Below, one piece after another: positions 17,734 through 26,200 of a stretch of DNA of 64,000 nucleotides. Below the pieces are notes generated by a model. The model was not told where the DNA came from, did not search any database, and was given only the letters and a program-made list of their open reading frames with translations. The translations under genes were made by a program, and so were the position numbers. Each line of letters opens with the position of its first letter. Within the stretch, counting starts at the first letter, position 1. The DNA lies in NCBI RefSeq assembly GCF_008710705.1, contig NZ_VYRZ01000001.1:558001-622000 (forward strand), written 5' to 3'. This DNA is from Microbacterium radiodurans (GTDB taxonomy: Bacteria > Actinomycetota > Actinomycetes > Actinomycetales > Microbacteriaceae).

Positions 17734-20700
17734 ATGAAATCCGCAGCGTGGCTGCGCGCACGTCCGCGCACGCTGATCTCGACCGGCATCGTCACGATCG
17801 CCGCCCTGACCGTCGGCACGCTCGCGGTCGCCTACGAGGGCGACCCCACCACCGAGGTCGACCTCCACGACGGCGGCGTCTGGGTCACCAAGCAGTCGAG
17901 CCTGCTCGTCGGGCACTTCAACAACGAATCGCGCGTCCTCGACGGGAGCCTTCGCACCGCGACTGCCGACTACGACATCCTCCAGTCCGGCGCACGGGTC
18001 ATCGTCGTCGACGCCGACGGGTCGGCGATGTCGGCGGTCGACCCCGCCCAGGTCGTCCTCTCCGGAACGGCCGAGGTGCAGCCGGGAGCGAGCATCGCGC
18101 TCGGCTCCGACACGGTGTCGGTGCTCGACGCCGCCGGTGATCTCCGGACGGTCCAGTTCGCCGGCGTGAACGGCTTCAGCTTCGACGGGAACGATCCGAT
18201 CGCCGAGCTCGGCGACGGCGCCGCTGCCACGGTCGGCACGGACGGCACGATCTACGCCGCCTCCGCGGCGGGCGCCTCGCTCTACGCCTACGCTCCGGTC
18301 GGCGACGGCACCGTCGCGCAGACCGCGGAGCGCGACCTCCCGGGCGTCGCGGAGGACCACCCCCTCGCGATCACGTCTCTCGGCCGCGTCCCCTTCGTCC
18401 TCGACGAGGAGACATCGACCCTCTTCGGCGGCGACGGGAGTCAGACCTCCCTGCCGAGCGAGGCGCGTCTGCAGCGGCCGTCGAACTCGACGGACGCGCT
18501 CACCGTGAGCACCAGCAGTGCTCTGCTGCGCGTGACCCCGGGCGGACAGACGACGACGATCGACGCCGGCGCGGAGGGCGTGGCGGCCGAGCCCGTCTTC
18601 GTGGGCGGCTGCGCCTACGGCGCCTGGTCGGGGTCGGGTATGTTCGTCCGCGACTGCCCCGGCGAGGCCGACGACGTCGTGCAGCAGATCGAGGGCATCG
18701 AGCCCACCGCGCAGCTCGAATTCCGGGTGAACCGCGACGTCGTCGTGCTCAACGACGTGTTCGGCGGCGCCGCCTGGCTCGCCAGCGAGAACATGCAGCG
18801 CGTCGACAACTGGCCCGACATCACTCCCCCCGAGGGCACCGGTGACGAGGAGCAGGAGACGACGGAGGAGACCGTCGAGACGGCTCTCCCCGAACGCAGC
18901 GAACAGAACACGCCGCCGATCGCGGTCGACGACCAGTTCGGTGTGCGCCCGGGCCGCACCACCGTGCTGCCGGTGCTCTTCAACGACACCGACGCCGACG
19001 GCGACGTCCTCGTCGCCTCGGCGACGAGCGATCCCGCCTTCGGCGAGATCTCGCAGATCCAGAACGGCGGGGCGCTTCAGATCGCCGTCCCCGAGGACGC
19101 CTCGGGGTCCACCTCGTTCACCTACACCGCCGATGACGGTCGCGGCGGGCAGGCGTCCGCCACCGTCTCGCTGACGGTGCGCGACTTCGACGTCAACTCC
19201 CCGCCCGCGCAGCAGCGCGTGACGCCGGTGACGGTGGAGGCGGGAGGCACCGCCTCGTACAACGTGCTCACCGAGTGGATCGACCCCGACGGCGACGACA
19301 TCTTCCTGAAGTCCGTCGTCACGGACGGCGGCGACGAAGCCGACTTCACCTCGGACGGCCAGATCACCTACCGCGCGATCGGCGCCGTGCAGGGGCGCAA
19401 GGACGTCCCGATCATCGTGTCGGACGGCACCGACGACGGCCCCGGTGTCCTCCGCATCGATGTCCGCCCGCCGGGGACGACGGTACCGGTGACCAACGCC
19501 GATCACGTCGTCACGCGCGTCGGCCAGTCGGTGACGGTCTCGCCGCTGACGAACGACACGAGCGCCGGCCGCGAACCCCTCCGCCTCACCCGGGTCGACG
19601 ACGTCGAGGGCGCGACGATCCAGACCGACTTCGCCGAGCAGACCTTCACGTTCTCCTCCGACGTCGTCAACACCTACTACGTCGACTACCTGGTCTCGTC
19701 GGGGCCGAACAGCGTTCCCGGCCTCGTGCGCGTCGACGTGCTGCCGGCCGCCGACACCGATCTGCCGCCGGTGGCGGTGCGCGATGTCGCGCTCCTGCCG
19801 ACGGGTGGCGACGTGCTCGTCAACGTCCTCGGCAACGACACCGATCCCGCCGGCGGCATCCTCGTCGTCCAGTCGGTGACGTCCGATTCCGAGAGCGGCG
19901 TCAACGCCGCCGTCCTCGGGCACGAGACCGTCCGCATCACCGACCAGGGCTCGCTGAGTCAGCAGACGCGGGTGTCGTACACGATCTCGAACGGCAAGCA
20001 GTCGGCCACGGGCGAGATCGTCGTCATCCCGATCCCGGCACCCGAGCGCCTGCGGCCTCCGATCGCGAACAACGACACCGCCGTCGTCCGGGTCGGCGAC
20101 GTCGTCACGATCGATGTGCTCGCCAACGACTCGCACCCCAACGGCGACAAGCTCACCGTCGCGCCCGACCTGATCCCGCCGCTCATCGACGAGGCCGACG
20201 GCCAGATCTTCGTCTCCGAAGACAAGCTCCGCTTCCGCGCCGGCCCCGAGGCCAAGACCGTCAACGCGACCTACGAGGCCGTCGACAGCACCGGCCAGCG
20301 CGCGGGTGCGTACGTCACCATCCAGATCCTGCCGATGCAGGACGAGGCGAACGCCGCGCCGCGACCGCGCGACCTGACGGCGCGCACGCTGAGCGGGTCG
20401 CGCGTCACGATCCCCGTGCCGCTCGACGGCATCGACGAGGACGGCGACTCGGTCGAACTGACCGGTATCGCGAGTTCCCCGGGCAAGGGGCGCATCGTCG
20501 AGACCGGATCGAACACGTTCGTCTACGAGGCCTTCGACACGAGCGTCGGCTCGGACTCCTTCACCTACCGGGTGCGCGACCGCCTCGGCAAGGAGGGAAC
20601 CGCCCGCGTGCAGGTGGGCATCGCGCCGCCCGAGACGACGAACCAGGCCCCATACGCGGTGAAGGACTCGGTCATCATGCGCCCCGGCCGCCAGGTGGCG

Positions 20701-23700
20701 GTCTCGGTGCTCGAGAACGACTCCGATCCCGACGGCGACCTCTTCGGTTTCGCAGCCGACGCGCTCGAGATCCCCGACGTCCCGGGCCTGGATGCCGAGG
20801 TGTCGGGCGAGCAGGTCATCATCACCGCTCCGCCCGAGCCGATGAACACCAGCATCCAGTACACGATCGAGGACGCCCGCGGCCTCCAGGCGACCGCACC
20901 GGTGCAGATCACGGTCGAGGAGGACGTGCCGCTCCAGCGGCCGATCGCCCGCGACGACCGCGTGCGCGCCGAGGACGTCGATGAGAACGGCGTGGCCGAG
21001 GTCGCCGTCCTCGACAACGACGACGACCCCGACGGCACGCGAGCCGCCCTCGAGGTGACCCTCGGTGAGGGGGCGGAGAACGCGACGCTGCTTTCCAGCA
21101 AGTCCGTCAGCGTGCAGCTGACGGAGGCGCGCCAGCTCATCACGTACTACATCACCGACGAGGACGGCCTGACGGCCGCCGCCTTCATCCACGTGCCGTC
21201 CCTCACCGAGCTGCCGCCGAGCCTCATCTCGACCGAGCCCCTCGTCGTCCAGAGCGGTGAGACGGTCGACCTGCCCCTCGCCGAGTACGTCCGGGCATCG
21301 GGCGGGCGGACCGTCGTGGTGACCGAGGCCGAGAAGGTCACGGCCGCACACGCCAACGGCGGCTCGCTCATCAAGGACGAGCAGACCCTCACCTACACCT
21401 CCGCGGCCGACTACTTCGGCCAGGACGCGCTCACCTTCGAGGTGACCGACGGCGCCGGGCCCGACGACCCGAACGGTCGCAAGGCGACGCTGATGATCCC
21501 CATCACGGTCACCCCGCCCGACAACCGTCCGCCGACCATGACCGGCGCACAGCTCGACGTCGCGCAGGGCGAGGATCCCCGCACGCTCGACCTCGCGGCT
21601 CTCGCGTCGGATCCTGATCCCGACGACGCCGGCAACCTGGAGTTCGATCTCGCCGGCGGCACACCCGCGGGCATCAGCGCCTCCGTGGACGGCTCGGTGC
21701 TCTCGGTCTCGGCCGACACGACGATCCAGAAGGGCACGACCGTCTCGCTGCAGGTCAGCGTGACCGACGGTGAGTCCGACCCGGTGACCGCGGCGATCGC
21801 GGTGACGGTGACGGCATCGACGCGTCCGCTGGCGACGGCCAACGACGACGTCATCACCGAGGCCGACCAGGGCGCCACCATCTCGGTGCCCGTGCTCGAC
21901 AACGACGTCAACCCCTTCCCCGAGACACCGCTGAAGGTCGTCGGCGCCTACACCGAGACGACGGGTGCCGACGCCATCGTCTCCGGCGACCGCGTCGAAG
22001 TGACGAGCCGGTCGGACTTCGTGGGCACGCTCGTCGTCCGCTACCGCATCGCGGATGCCACGAACGACCCCGACCGCGAGGTCGAGGGGCACATCCGCAT
22101 CACCGTGCAGGGGCGTCCCGACGCTCCCGGCAAGCCCACGGTCACGAGCGTCGAAAGTCGCACCGTCGTGATGTCGTGGTCGCCGCCGATCGACAACGGC
22201 ACGCCGATCACGGGGTACACCGTCACGTCGACCTCGGGTGGGTACACGAAGGCCTGCCGCTCGACGACCTGCACCCTCGACGGTCTGACGAACAACGTCG
22301 AATACAACTTCGTCGTGACCGCCACCAACCGCGTCGGCGAATCGGACCCCTCGCTGCCGTCGGAGACGGCCCGTCCCGATCAGCGTCCGGAGACGCCCAA
22401 TCCGCCGAGCCTCGTGTTCGGGGACCGCAGCCTGCAGGTCTCGTGGACGGTGCCCCGCACCGAGGGCTCGCCCGTCGAGAGCTACAGCCTCCAGATCTCG
22501 CCCGCGCCGCCGAACGGCGTGGCGGAGAAGACCGGCGTCACCGGCACCACCATCACGTGGGACGGCCTCCAGAACGGCATCTCGTACCAGGTGCGCGTCC
22601 GCGCCCACAACCGCGCGCCCGAGCCCTCGAGCTGGAGCGTGTGGTCGCAGGCGATGGTGCCGGCCGGCAAGCCGGATGCTCCGAACGCGCCGAGCACGCA
22701 GCGCCTCGATCCCGTCGGCAACCGCTCGCAGATGCAGGTGTCGTGGAACAAGCCCGCGACCAACGGCGACGAGATCGCCGGGTACCAGCTGAACGTGCAG
22801 CGTGGCGGATCGGTCGTCAATACGATCAACGTGCCCGCCGGGCAGACCAGCCAGGCGGTCACCGTCGACACCTCGACGACCGACTACACCTTCACCGTCC
22901 GCGCCCAGAACAAGGCCGGCTGGGGCGAGTGGAGTTCACCGTCCGCGCCGCGCCGTGCCTTCACGCCGCCCGGCGCGCCGACCGGGGTGGCCGCGACCGA
23001 GGGTGACAACCGTGTGGGCGTCACGTGGACCGCGGGTCCCCTCAACGGCGCGAACGCCGGCGAGGTCCGCTACGAGTACTCCGTCAACAACGGCGGCTGG
23101 CGCAGCGACTGGGCCGGCGGCGGCAACGGCGGATCGGGCACGATCGGCAACGGTCAGGTCAACAACAACGGCTCGTACTCGGTGCGGGTGCGCGCCATCG
23201 CCAGCGCCGACGGGTCGACCTACACGAGCGATCCCTCGGGAGCATCGAACCAGGTGGCGCCGTACGGCCAGATCGGCAACCCGTCGGCCAGCGCGACGCG
23301 CGACGGCAACCGCGTCACGCTCTCGTGGTCGTCGCCGGCACGGAACGGCCGGGACATCACCACCGAGATCCGCATCAACGGCGGCGGGTGGCAGCGGGTC
23401 GATGCGAGTGGCACGAACAACCGTGGCGACGTCGGCTGGAGCAGCACCCAGTCGATCGAAGTGCGCACGAGCGCGGCGGGCAGCAACACGACGTCCGCCT
23501 CCGCCTCGGTGCGCACGCCGGATCAGCCGCCGCCGCCCCCGGCGCGCGCGTGGGTCGAGAAGGGCACCCCGGTCGGCGGCTGCGTGAACGGCTGCTTCCG
23601 CCTGCGCGTGCACACGTCCAACTTCCCGGGCGGCAGCTACAACGTCGACTGCTACGACGCGGGACGCAAGTTCAACACGTGGAGCGGCCCGTACAACGTG

Positions 23701-23805
23701 CCGTCGAACGGAACGTTCGAGCTGCAGTGCTACATCGGTGCGGACGGTCGCGACATCTACGCCAAGATCGTCGGCTGGGGTGACACCGAGCATGCGCCCT
23801 GGTGA
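17734..23805 (+). CDS. Giant membrane-anchored protein with Ig/cadherin-like and fibronectin III repeats
   Basis: 2,023-aa cell-surface protein of unknown function. Start chosen from GGGGGGAG (17717-17724) before the ATG; the frame is open further upstream. Order: short basic N-terminus, one transmembrane segment (about residues 12-37, ISTGIVTIAALTVGTLAVAY), a beta-rich region to about 390 that may be a propeller, about 11 tandem cadherin-like/Big_9-type repeats (about 390-1460) marked by variants of PPxAxxD...VLxNDxDPDGD, five FN3 domains (about 1460-1935, each with a VSW or LSW core), a proline-rich hinge, and a Cys-containing C-terminal module (from WVEKGTPVGGCVNGC). No LPxTG signal. No Cys in the repeats. 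It heads an operon with MoxR/DUF58/transglutaminase-like and kinase/phosphatase/FHA genes, suggesting its export, folding or assembly is the operon's task (inference). Confidence 0.85.
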   Translation: MKSAAWLRARPRTLISTGIVTIAALTVGTLAVAYEGDPTTEVDLHDGGVWVTKQSSLLVGHFNNESRVLDGSLRTATADYDILQSGARVIVVDADGSAMSAVDPAQVVLSGTAEVQPGASIALGSDTVSVLDAAGDLRTVQFAGVNGFSFDGNDPIAELGDGAAATVGTDGTIYAASAAGASLYAYAPVGDGTVAQTAERDLPGVAEDHPLAITSLGRVPFVLDEETSTLFGGDGSQTSLPSEARLQRPSNSTDALTVSTSSALLRVTPGGQTTTIDAGAEGVAAEPVFVGGCAYGAWSGSGMFVRDCPGEADDVVQQIEGIEPTAQLEFRVNRDVVVLNDVFGGAAWLASENMQRVDNWPDITPPEGTGDEEQETTEETVETALPERSEQNTPPIAVDDQFGVRPGRTTVLPVLFNDTDADGDVLVASATSDPAFGEISQIQNGGALQIAVPEDASGSTSFTYTADDGRGGQASATVSLTVRDFDVNSPPAQQRVTPVTVEAGGTASYNVLTEWIDPDGDDIFLKSVVTDGGDEADFTSDGQITYRAIGAVQGRKDVPIIVSDGTDDGPGVLRIDVRPPGTTVPVTNADHVVTRVGQSVTVSPLTNDTSAGREPLRLTRVDDVEGATIQTDFAEQTFTFSSDVVNTYYVDYLVSSGPNSVPGLVRVDVLPAADTDLPPVAVRDVALLPTGGDVLVNVLGNDTDPAGGILVVQSVTSDSESGVNAAVLGHETVRITDQGSLSQQTRVSYTISNGKQSATGEIVVIPIPAPERLRPPIANNDTAVVRVGDVVTIDVLANDSHPNGDKLTVAPDLIPPLIDEADGQIFVSEDKLRFRAGPEAKTVNATYEAVDSTGQRAGAYVTIQILPMQDEANAAPRPRDLTARTLSGSRVTIPVPLDGIDEDGDSVELTGIASSPGKGRIVETGSNTFVYEAFDTSVGSDSFTYRVRDRLGKEGTARVQVGIAPPETTNQAPYAVKDSVIMRPGRQVAVSVLENDSDPDGDLFGFAADALEIPDVPGLDAEVSGEQVIITAPPEPMNTSIQYTIEDARGLQATAPVQITVEEDVPLQRPIARDDRVRAEDVDENGVAEVAVLDNDDDPDGTRAALEVTLGEGAENATLLSSKSVSVQLTEARQLITYYITDEDGLTAAAFIHVPSLTELPPSLISTEPLVVQSGETVDLPLAEYVRASGGRTVVVTEAEKVTAAHANGGSLIKDEQTLTYTSAADYFGQDALTFEVTDGAGPDDPNGRKATLMIPITVTPPDNRPPTMTGAQLDVAQGEDPRTLDLAALASDPDPDDAGNLEFDLAGGTPAGISASVDGSVLSVSADTTIQKGTTVSLQVSVTDGESDPVTAAIAVTVTASTRPLATANDDVITEADQGATISVPVLDNDVNPFPETPLKVVGAYTETTGADAIVSGDRVEVTSRSDFVGTLVVRYRIADATNDPDREVEGHIRITVQGRPDAPGKPTVTSVESRTVVMSWSPPIDNGTPITGYTVTSTSGGYTKACRSTTCTLDGLTNNVEYNFVVTATNRVGESDPSLPSETARPDQRPETPNPPSLVFGDRSLQVSWTVPRTEGSPVESYSLQISPAPPNGVAEKTGVTGTTITWDGLQNGISYQVRVRAHNRAPEPSSWSVWSQAMVPAGKPDAPNAPSTQRLDPVGNRSQMQVSWNKPATNGDEIAGYQLNVQRGGSVVNTINVPAGQTSQAVTVDTSTTDYTFTVRAQNKAGWGEWSSPSAPRRAFTPPGAPTGVAATEGDNRVGVTWTAGPLNGANAGEVRYEYSVNNGGWRSDWAGGGNGGSGTIGNGQVNNNGSYSVRVRAIASADGSTYTSDPSGASNQVAPYGQIGNPSASATRDGNRVTLSWSSPARNGRDITTEIRINGGGWQRVDASGTNNRGDVGWSSTQSIEVRTSAAGSNTTSASASVRTPDQPPPPPARAWVEKGTPVGGCVNGCFRLRVHTSNFPGGSYNVDCYDAGRKFNTWSGPYNVPSNGTFELQCYIGADGRDIYAKIVGWGDTEHAPW

Positions 23806-23873
23806 TCGGCGCGTCGGCACGATCGCACGGAAGACCCGCGGACCCCACCCCTCATGAGGAACGAGAACGAACG

Positions 23874-24848
23874 ATGAGCATGACACCCGAACAGGCGGCC
23901 TGGTTCCGGGAGACCTTCACGCGCCTGATCGACAACGTCGACACCGCGGTGCTCGGCAAGCGCGAGGTCGTCGCGCTCGTCCTCTCGGCGATGCTCGCCG
24001 AGGGGCACGTGCTGCTCGAGGACGCGCCCGGCACGGGAAAGACGAGCCTCGCGAAGGCGATCGCGGCCAGCGTTCAGGGCACGTCGAACCGCATCCAGTT
24101 CACGCCCGACCTGCTGCCCTCCGACGTGACGGGTGTCACGATCTACGACCAGGCGAACAAGCGGTTCGAGTTCCACCGCGGGCCGATCTTCTCCTCGATC
24201 GTCCTCGCCGACGAGATCAACCGCGCCTCGCCGAAGACGCAGTCGGCCCTGCTGGAGGTCATGGAGGAGTCGCGGGTCACCGTCGACGGCGTCGCCCACG
24301 AGGTCGGTCGTCCCTTCCTCGTGATCGCGACGCAGAACCCGATCGAGCAGGCCGGAACCTACAAGCTCCCCGAGGCCCAGCTCGACCGCTTCATGGTCAA
24401 GACCTCGATCGGCTATCCGACGCTCGCCGTCTCGGAGCGGATCCTCGTGGGCGCCGTCGACCGCAACCCGTCGGCGGGACTGAAGCCCGTCATCACGACG
24501 CGCGCGGTCGGCGAGATGGCCGACCTCGCCTCGACGGTGCACATCGACCCCGTCGTCGCCCGCTACGCCGCCCAGCTCGTGGAGGCAACGCGCGACGCGC
24601 CCACCACCCGACTCGGCGTCTCGGTGCGCGGGGCGATCGCGATGATCCGCATCGCCAAGGTCTACGCCGCCGCGCAGGGCCGGCACTACGTCGTGCCCGA
24701 TGACATCAAGCTGCTCGCCGTCCCGGTCTGGGCGCACCGCCTGGTGCTCGACCCCGAGGCGGAGTTCACCGGCACGACCGCCGAGTCGGTCATGACGAAC
24801 GCCCTCGCCGACGTCGAGGCGCCCCTGGCGCGGGCAGACGCTCGATGA
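23874..24848 (+). CDS. MoxR-family AAA+ ATPase
   Basis: 324-aa AAA+ chaperone-like ATPase. Walker A in EDAPGTGKTS, Walker B in VLADEINRASPKTQSALLE, sensor-1 region ATQNPIEQAGTYKLPEAQLDRF, all typical of the MRP subfamily. MoxR proteins usually act with a DUF58 or VWA partner to mature or insert cofactors or complexes; here the DUF58 gene follows with a 4-nt ATGA overlap. The start (ATG at 23874) gives the usual N-terminus, but its ribosome-binding site is weak. It begins 68 nt after the giant Ig/FN3 gene. Confidence 0.93.
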   Translation: MSMTPEQAAWFRETFTRLIDNVDTAVLGKREVVALVLSAMLAEGHVLLEDAPGTGKTSLAKAIAASVQGTSNRIQFTPDLLPSDVTGVTIYDQANKRFEFHRGPIFSSIVLADEINRASPKTQSALLEVMEESRVTVDGVAHEVGRPFLVIATQNPIEQAGTYKLPEAQLDRFMVKTSIGYPTLAVSERILVGAVDRNPSAGLKPVITTRAVGEMADLASTVHIDPVVARYAAQLVEATRDAPTTRLGVSVRGAIAMIRIAKVYAAAQGRHYVVPDDIKLLAVPVWAHRLVLDPEAEFTGTTAESVMTNALADVEAPLARADAR

Positions 24849-26200
24849 CGACAGCCCCGGCGGCCGAGACGACGGCCGCGAACACCGCAGCCGAGACGAC
24901 GGTCGGGCGGACCGTGACGGTCGGGTCGACGACACTGTCGGCGGATGCCGCACCCGTCACCGCGGTCGCGCCCACGCGCGTCGAGGTGGTGCGCGAGCGA
25001 CTCGAGACGTGGTGGGGCGTCACCCGCCGTGCGATCGCTGTCATCACCCGGACCGTCCGCCCGCTCGGCTGGGTGCTCCTGGCGGCGACCGTCGTGCTGT
25101 GGTGGGTGGCTCTGGCCTTCGGATGGCAGGAGATGATCATCGCCGCCGTCGTGCTGACGGCGATCGTCGTGCTGAGCGTGCCGTTCCTCTTCGGCGGCAC
25201 CGCCTACGACGTCGAGCTCGACCTGACCCGCACGCACGTCGTGGTGGGCGAGCGCGCCATCGGCGGGCTGTCGCTCGTCAACAGCACGTCCCGGTCGATC
25301 CTGCCCTCCCGCGTTGTTCTGCCGGTCGGCTCGGGCCGCGGCGAGTTCGATGTGCCCCGGCTGGCGCCGAAGGCCGAGCACGACGAGCTGTTCGCCATCC
25401 CCACGACCGCGCGCGGTGTCCTCGCGGTCGGCCCGGTGAGCGTGCTGCGCGGCGACCCCCTCGGTCTCTTCGAGCGCAGCAGCGACCGCCGTCAGGCCGT
25501 CGACCTCTACGTCCACCCCCGCACGGTCGCTCTCGAGGGACTCTCGCTCGGTCGCCTGCGCGACCTCGAGGGTCTGCCGTCGACGCAGCTCGCGAGCGAC
25601 GACGTGTCGTTCCACGCCCTTCGCGAGTACCAGCCGGGGGACGACCTCCGGCACGTGCACTGGAAGTCGACCGCGCGCGTCGGCGAGCTGATGATGCGGC
25701 AGTACGAGGAGACGCGCCGCTCGCACTTCGTGCTCGGGCTCTCGACCCACCCGTCGGACTACGACGGCGCCGAGGAGTTCGAGCTGGCCATCTCCGTCAC
25801 GGGGTCGCTCGGCCGACGCGCTCTGCGCGACTCGCGGATGCTGGAGGCCCGCACCCAGCGCGGCCCGCTCCGCACCGACGGCGGCCGCCGCCTCCTCGAC
25901 TCCCTGTCGGCGCTCGACTACTCCCGCCCCCGAGACGGCGGCATCGTCGCCCTGGCCGGGACCATCGCGGCCGAATCGCACGCGGCCGCCATCGTCGTGC
26001 TGATGTGCGGATCGGGTGCCGCCGCGGCCGAGCTCAAGCTCGCCTGCGCGCGGCTGCCCCAGGGCGTGCGCACCCTGGCGGTCGTGACCGATTCCTCGGT
26101 CGACTCGCCCCTCCTCCGGCGCGTCGGCGACGCCGACGTGGTCAGGATCGGCGCGCTCGACCAGCTCGCGCCCGCCATCCGCAAGGTGCTCTCGTCATGA
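24845..26200 (+). CDS. DUF58 domain protein, MoxR partner
   Basis: 451 aa. An Ala/Thr-rich N-terminus is followed by two transmembrane helices (about residues 75-120) and a cytoplasmic region with the DUF58 signature REYQPGDDLRHVHWKSTAR. DUF58 proteins are VWA-like adaptors of MoxR ATPases. It overlaps moxR at its start (ATGA) and the transglutaminase-like gene at its end (ATGA), implying fixed stoichiometry. Molecular role unknown. Confidence 0.92.
   Translation: MTTAPAAETTAANTAAETTVGRTVTVGSTTLSADAAPVTAVAPTRVEVVRERLETWWGVTRRAIAVITRTVRPLGWVLLAATVVLWWVALAFGWQEMIIAAVVLTAIVVLSVPFLFGGTAYDVELDLTRTHVVVGERAIGGLSLVNSTSRSILPSRVVLPVGSGRGEFDVPRLAPKAEHDELFAIPTTARGVLAVGPVSVLRGDPLGLFERSSDRRQAVDLYVHPRTVALEGLSLGRLRDLEGLPSTQLASDDVSFHALREYQPGDDLRHVHWKSTARVGELMMRQYEETRRSHFVLGLSTHPSDYDGAEEFELAISVTGSLGRRALRDSRMLEARTQRGPLRTDGGRRLLDSLSALDYSRPRDGGIVALAGTIAAESHAAAIVVLMCGSGAAAAELKLACARLPQGVRTLAVVTDSSVDSPLLRRVGDADVVRIGALDQLAPAIRKVLSS

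Noticed and set aside
17302..22608. 1,768-codon open frame antisense to the giant Ig/FN3 gene
   Set aside because: Composition is Arg/Asp/Val/Gly/His-rich with no recognisable domain, as expected from the complement of high-GC coding sequence; the plus-strand frame has clear repeats.
23551..23805. Sortase-anchored C-terminus on the giant protein
   Set aside because: No LPxTG-like motif, hydrophobic segment or basic tail; it ends in a Cys-containing soluble module.
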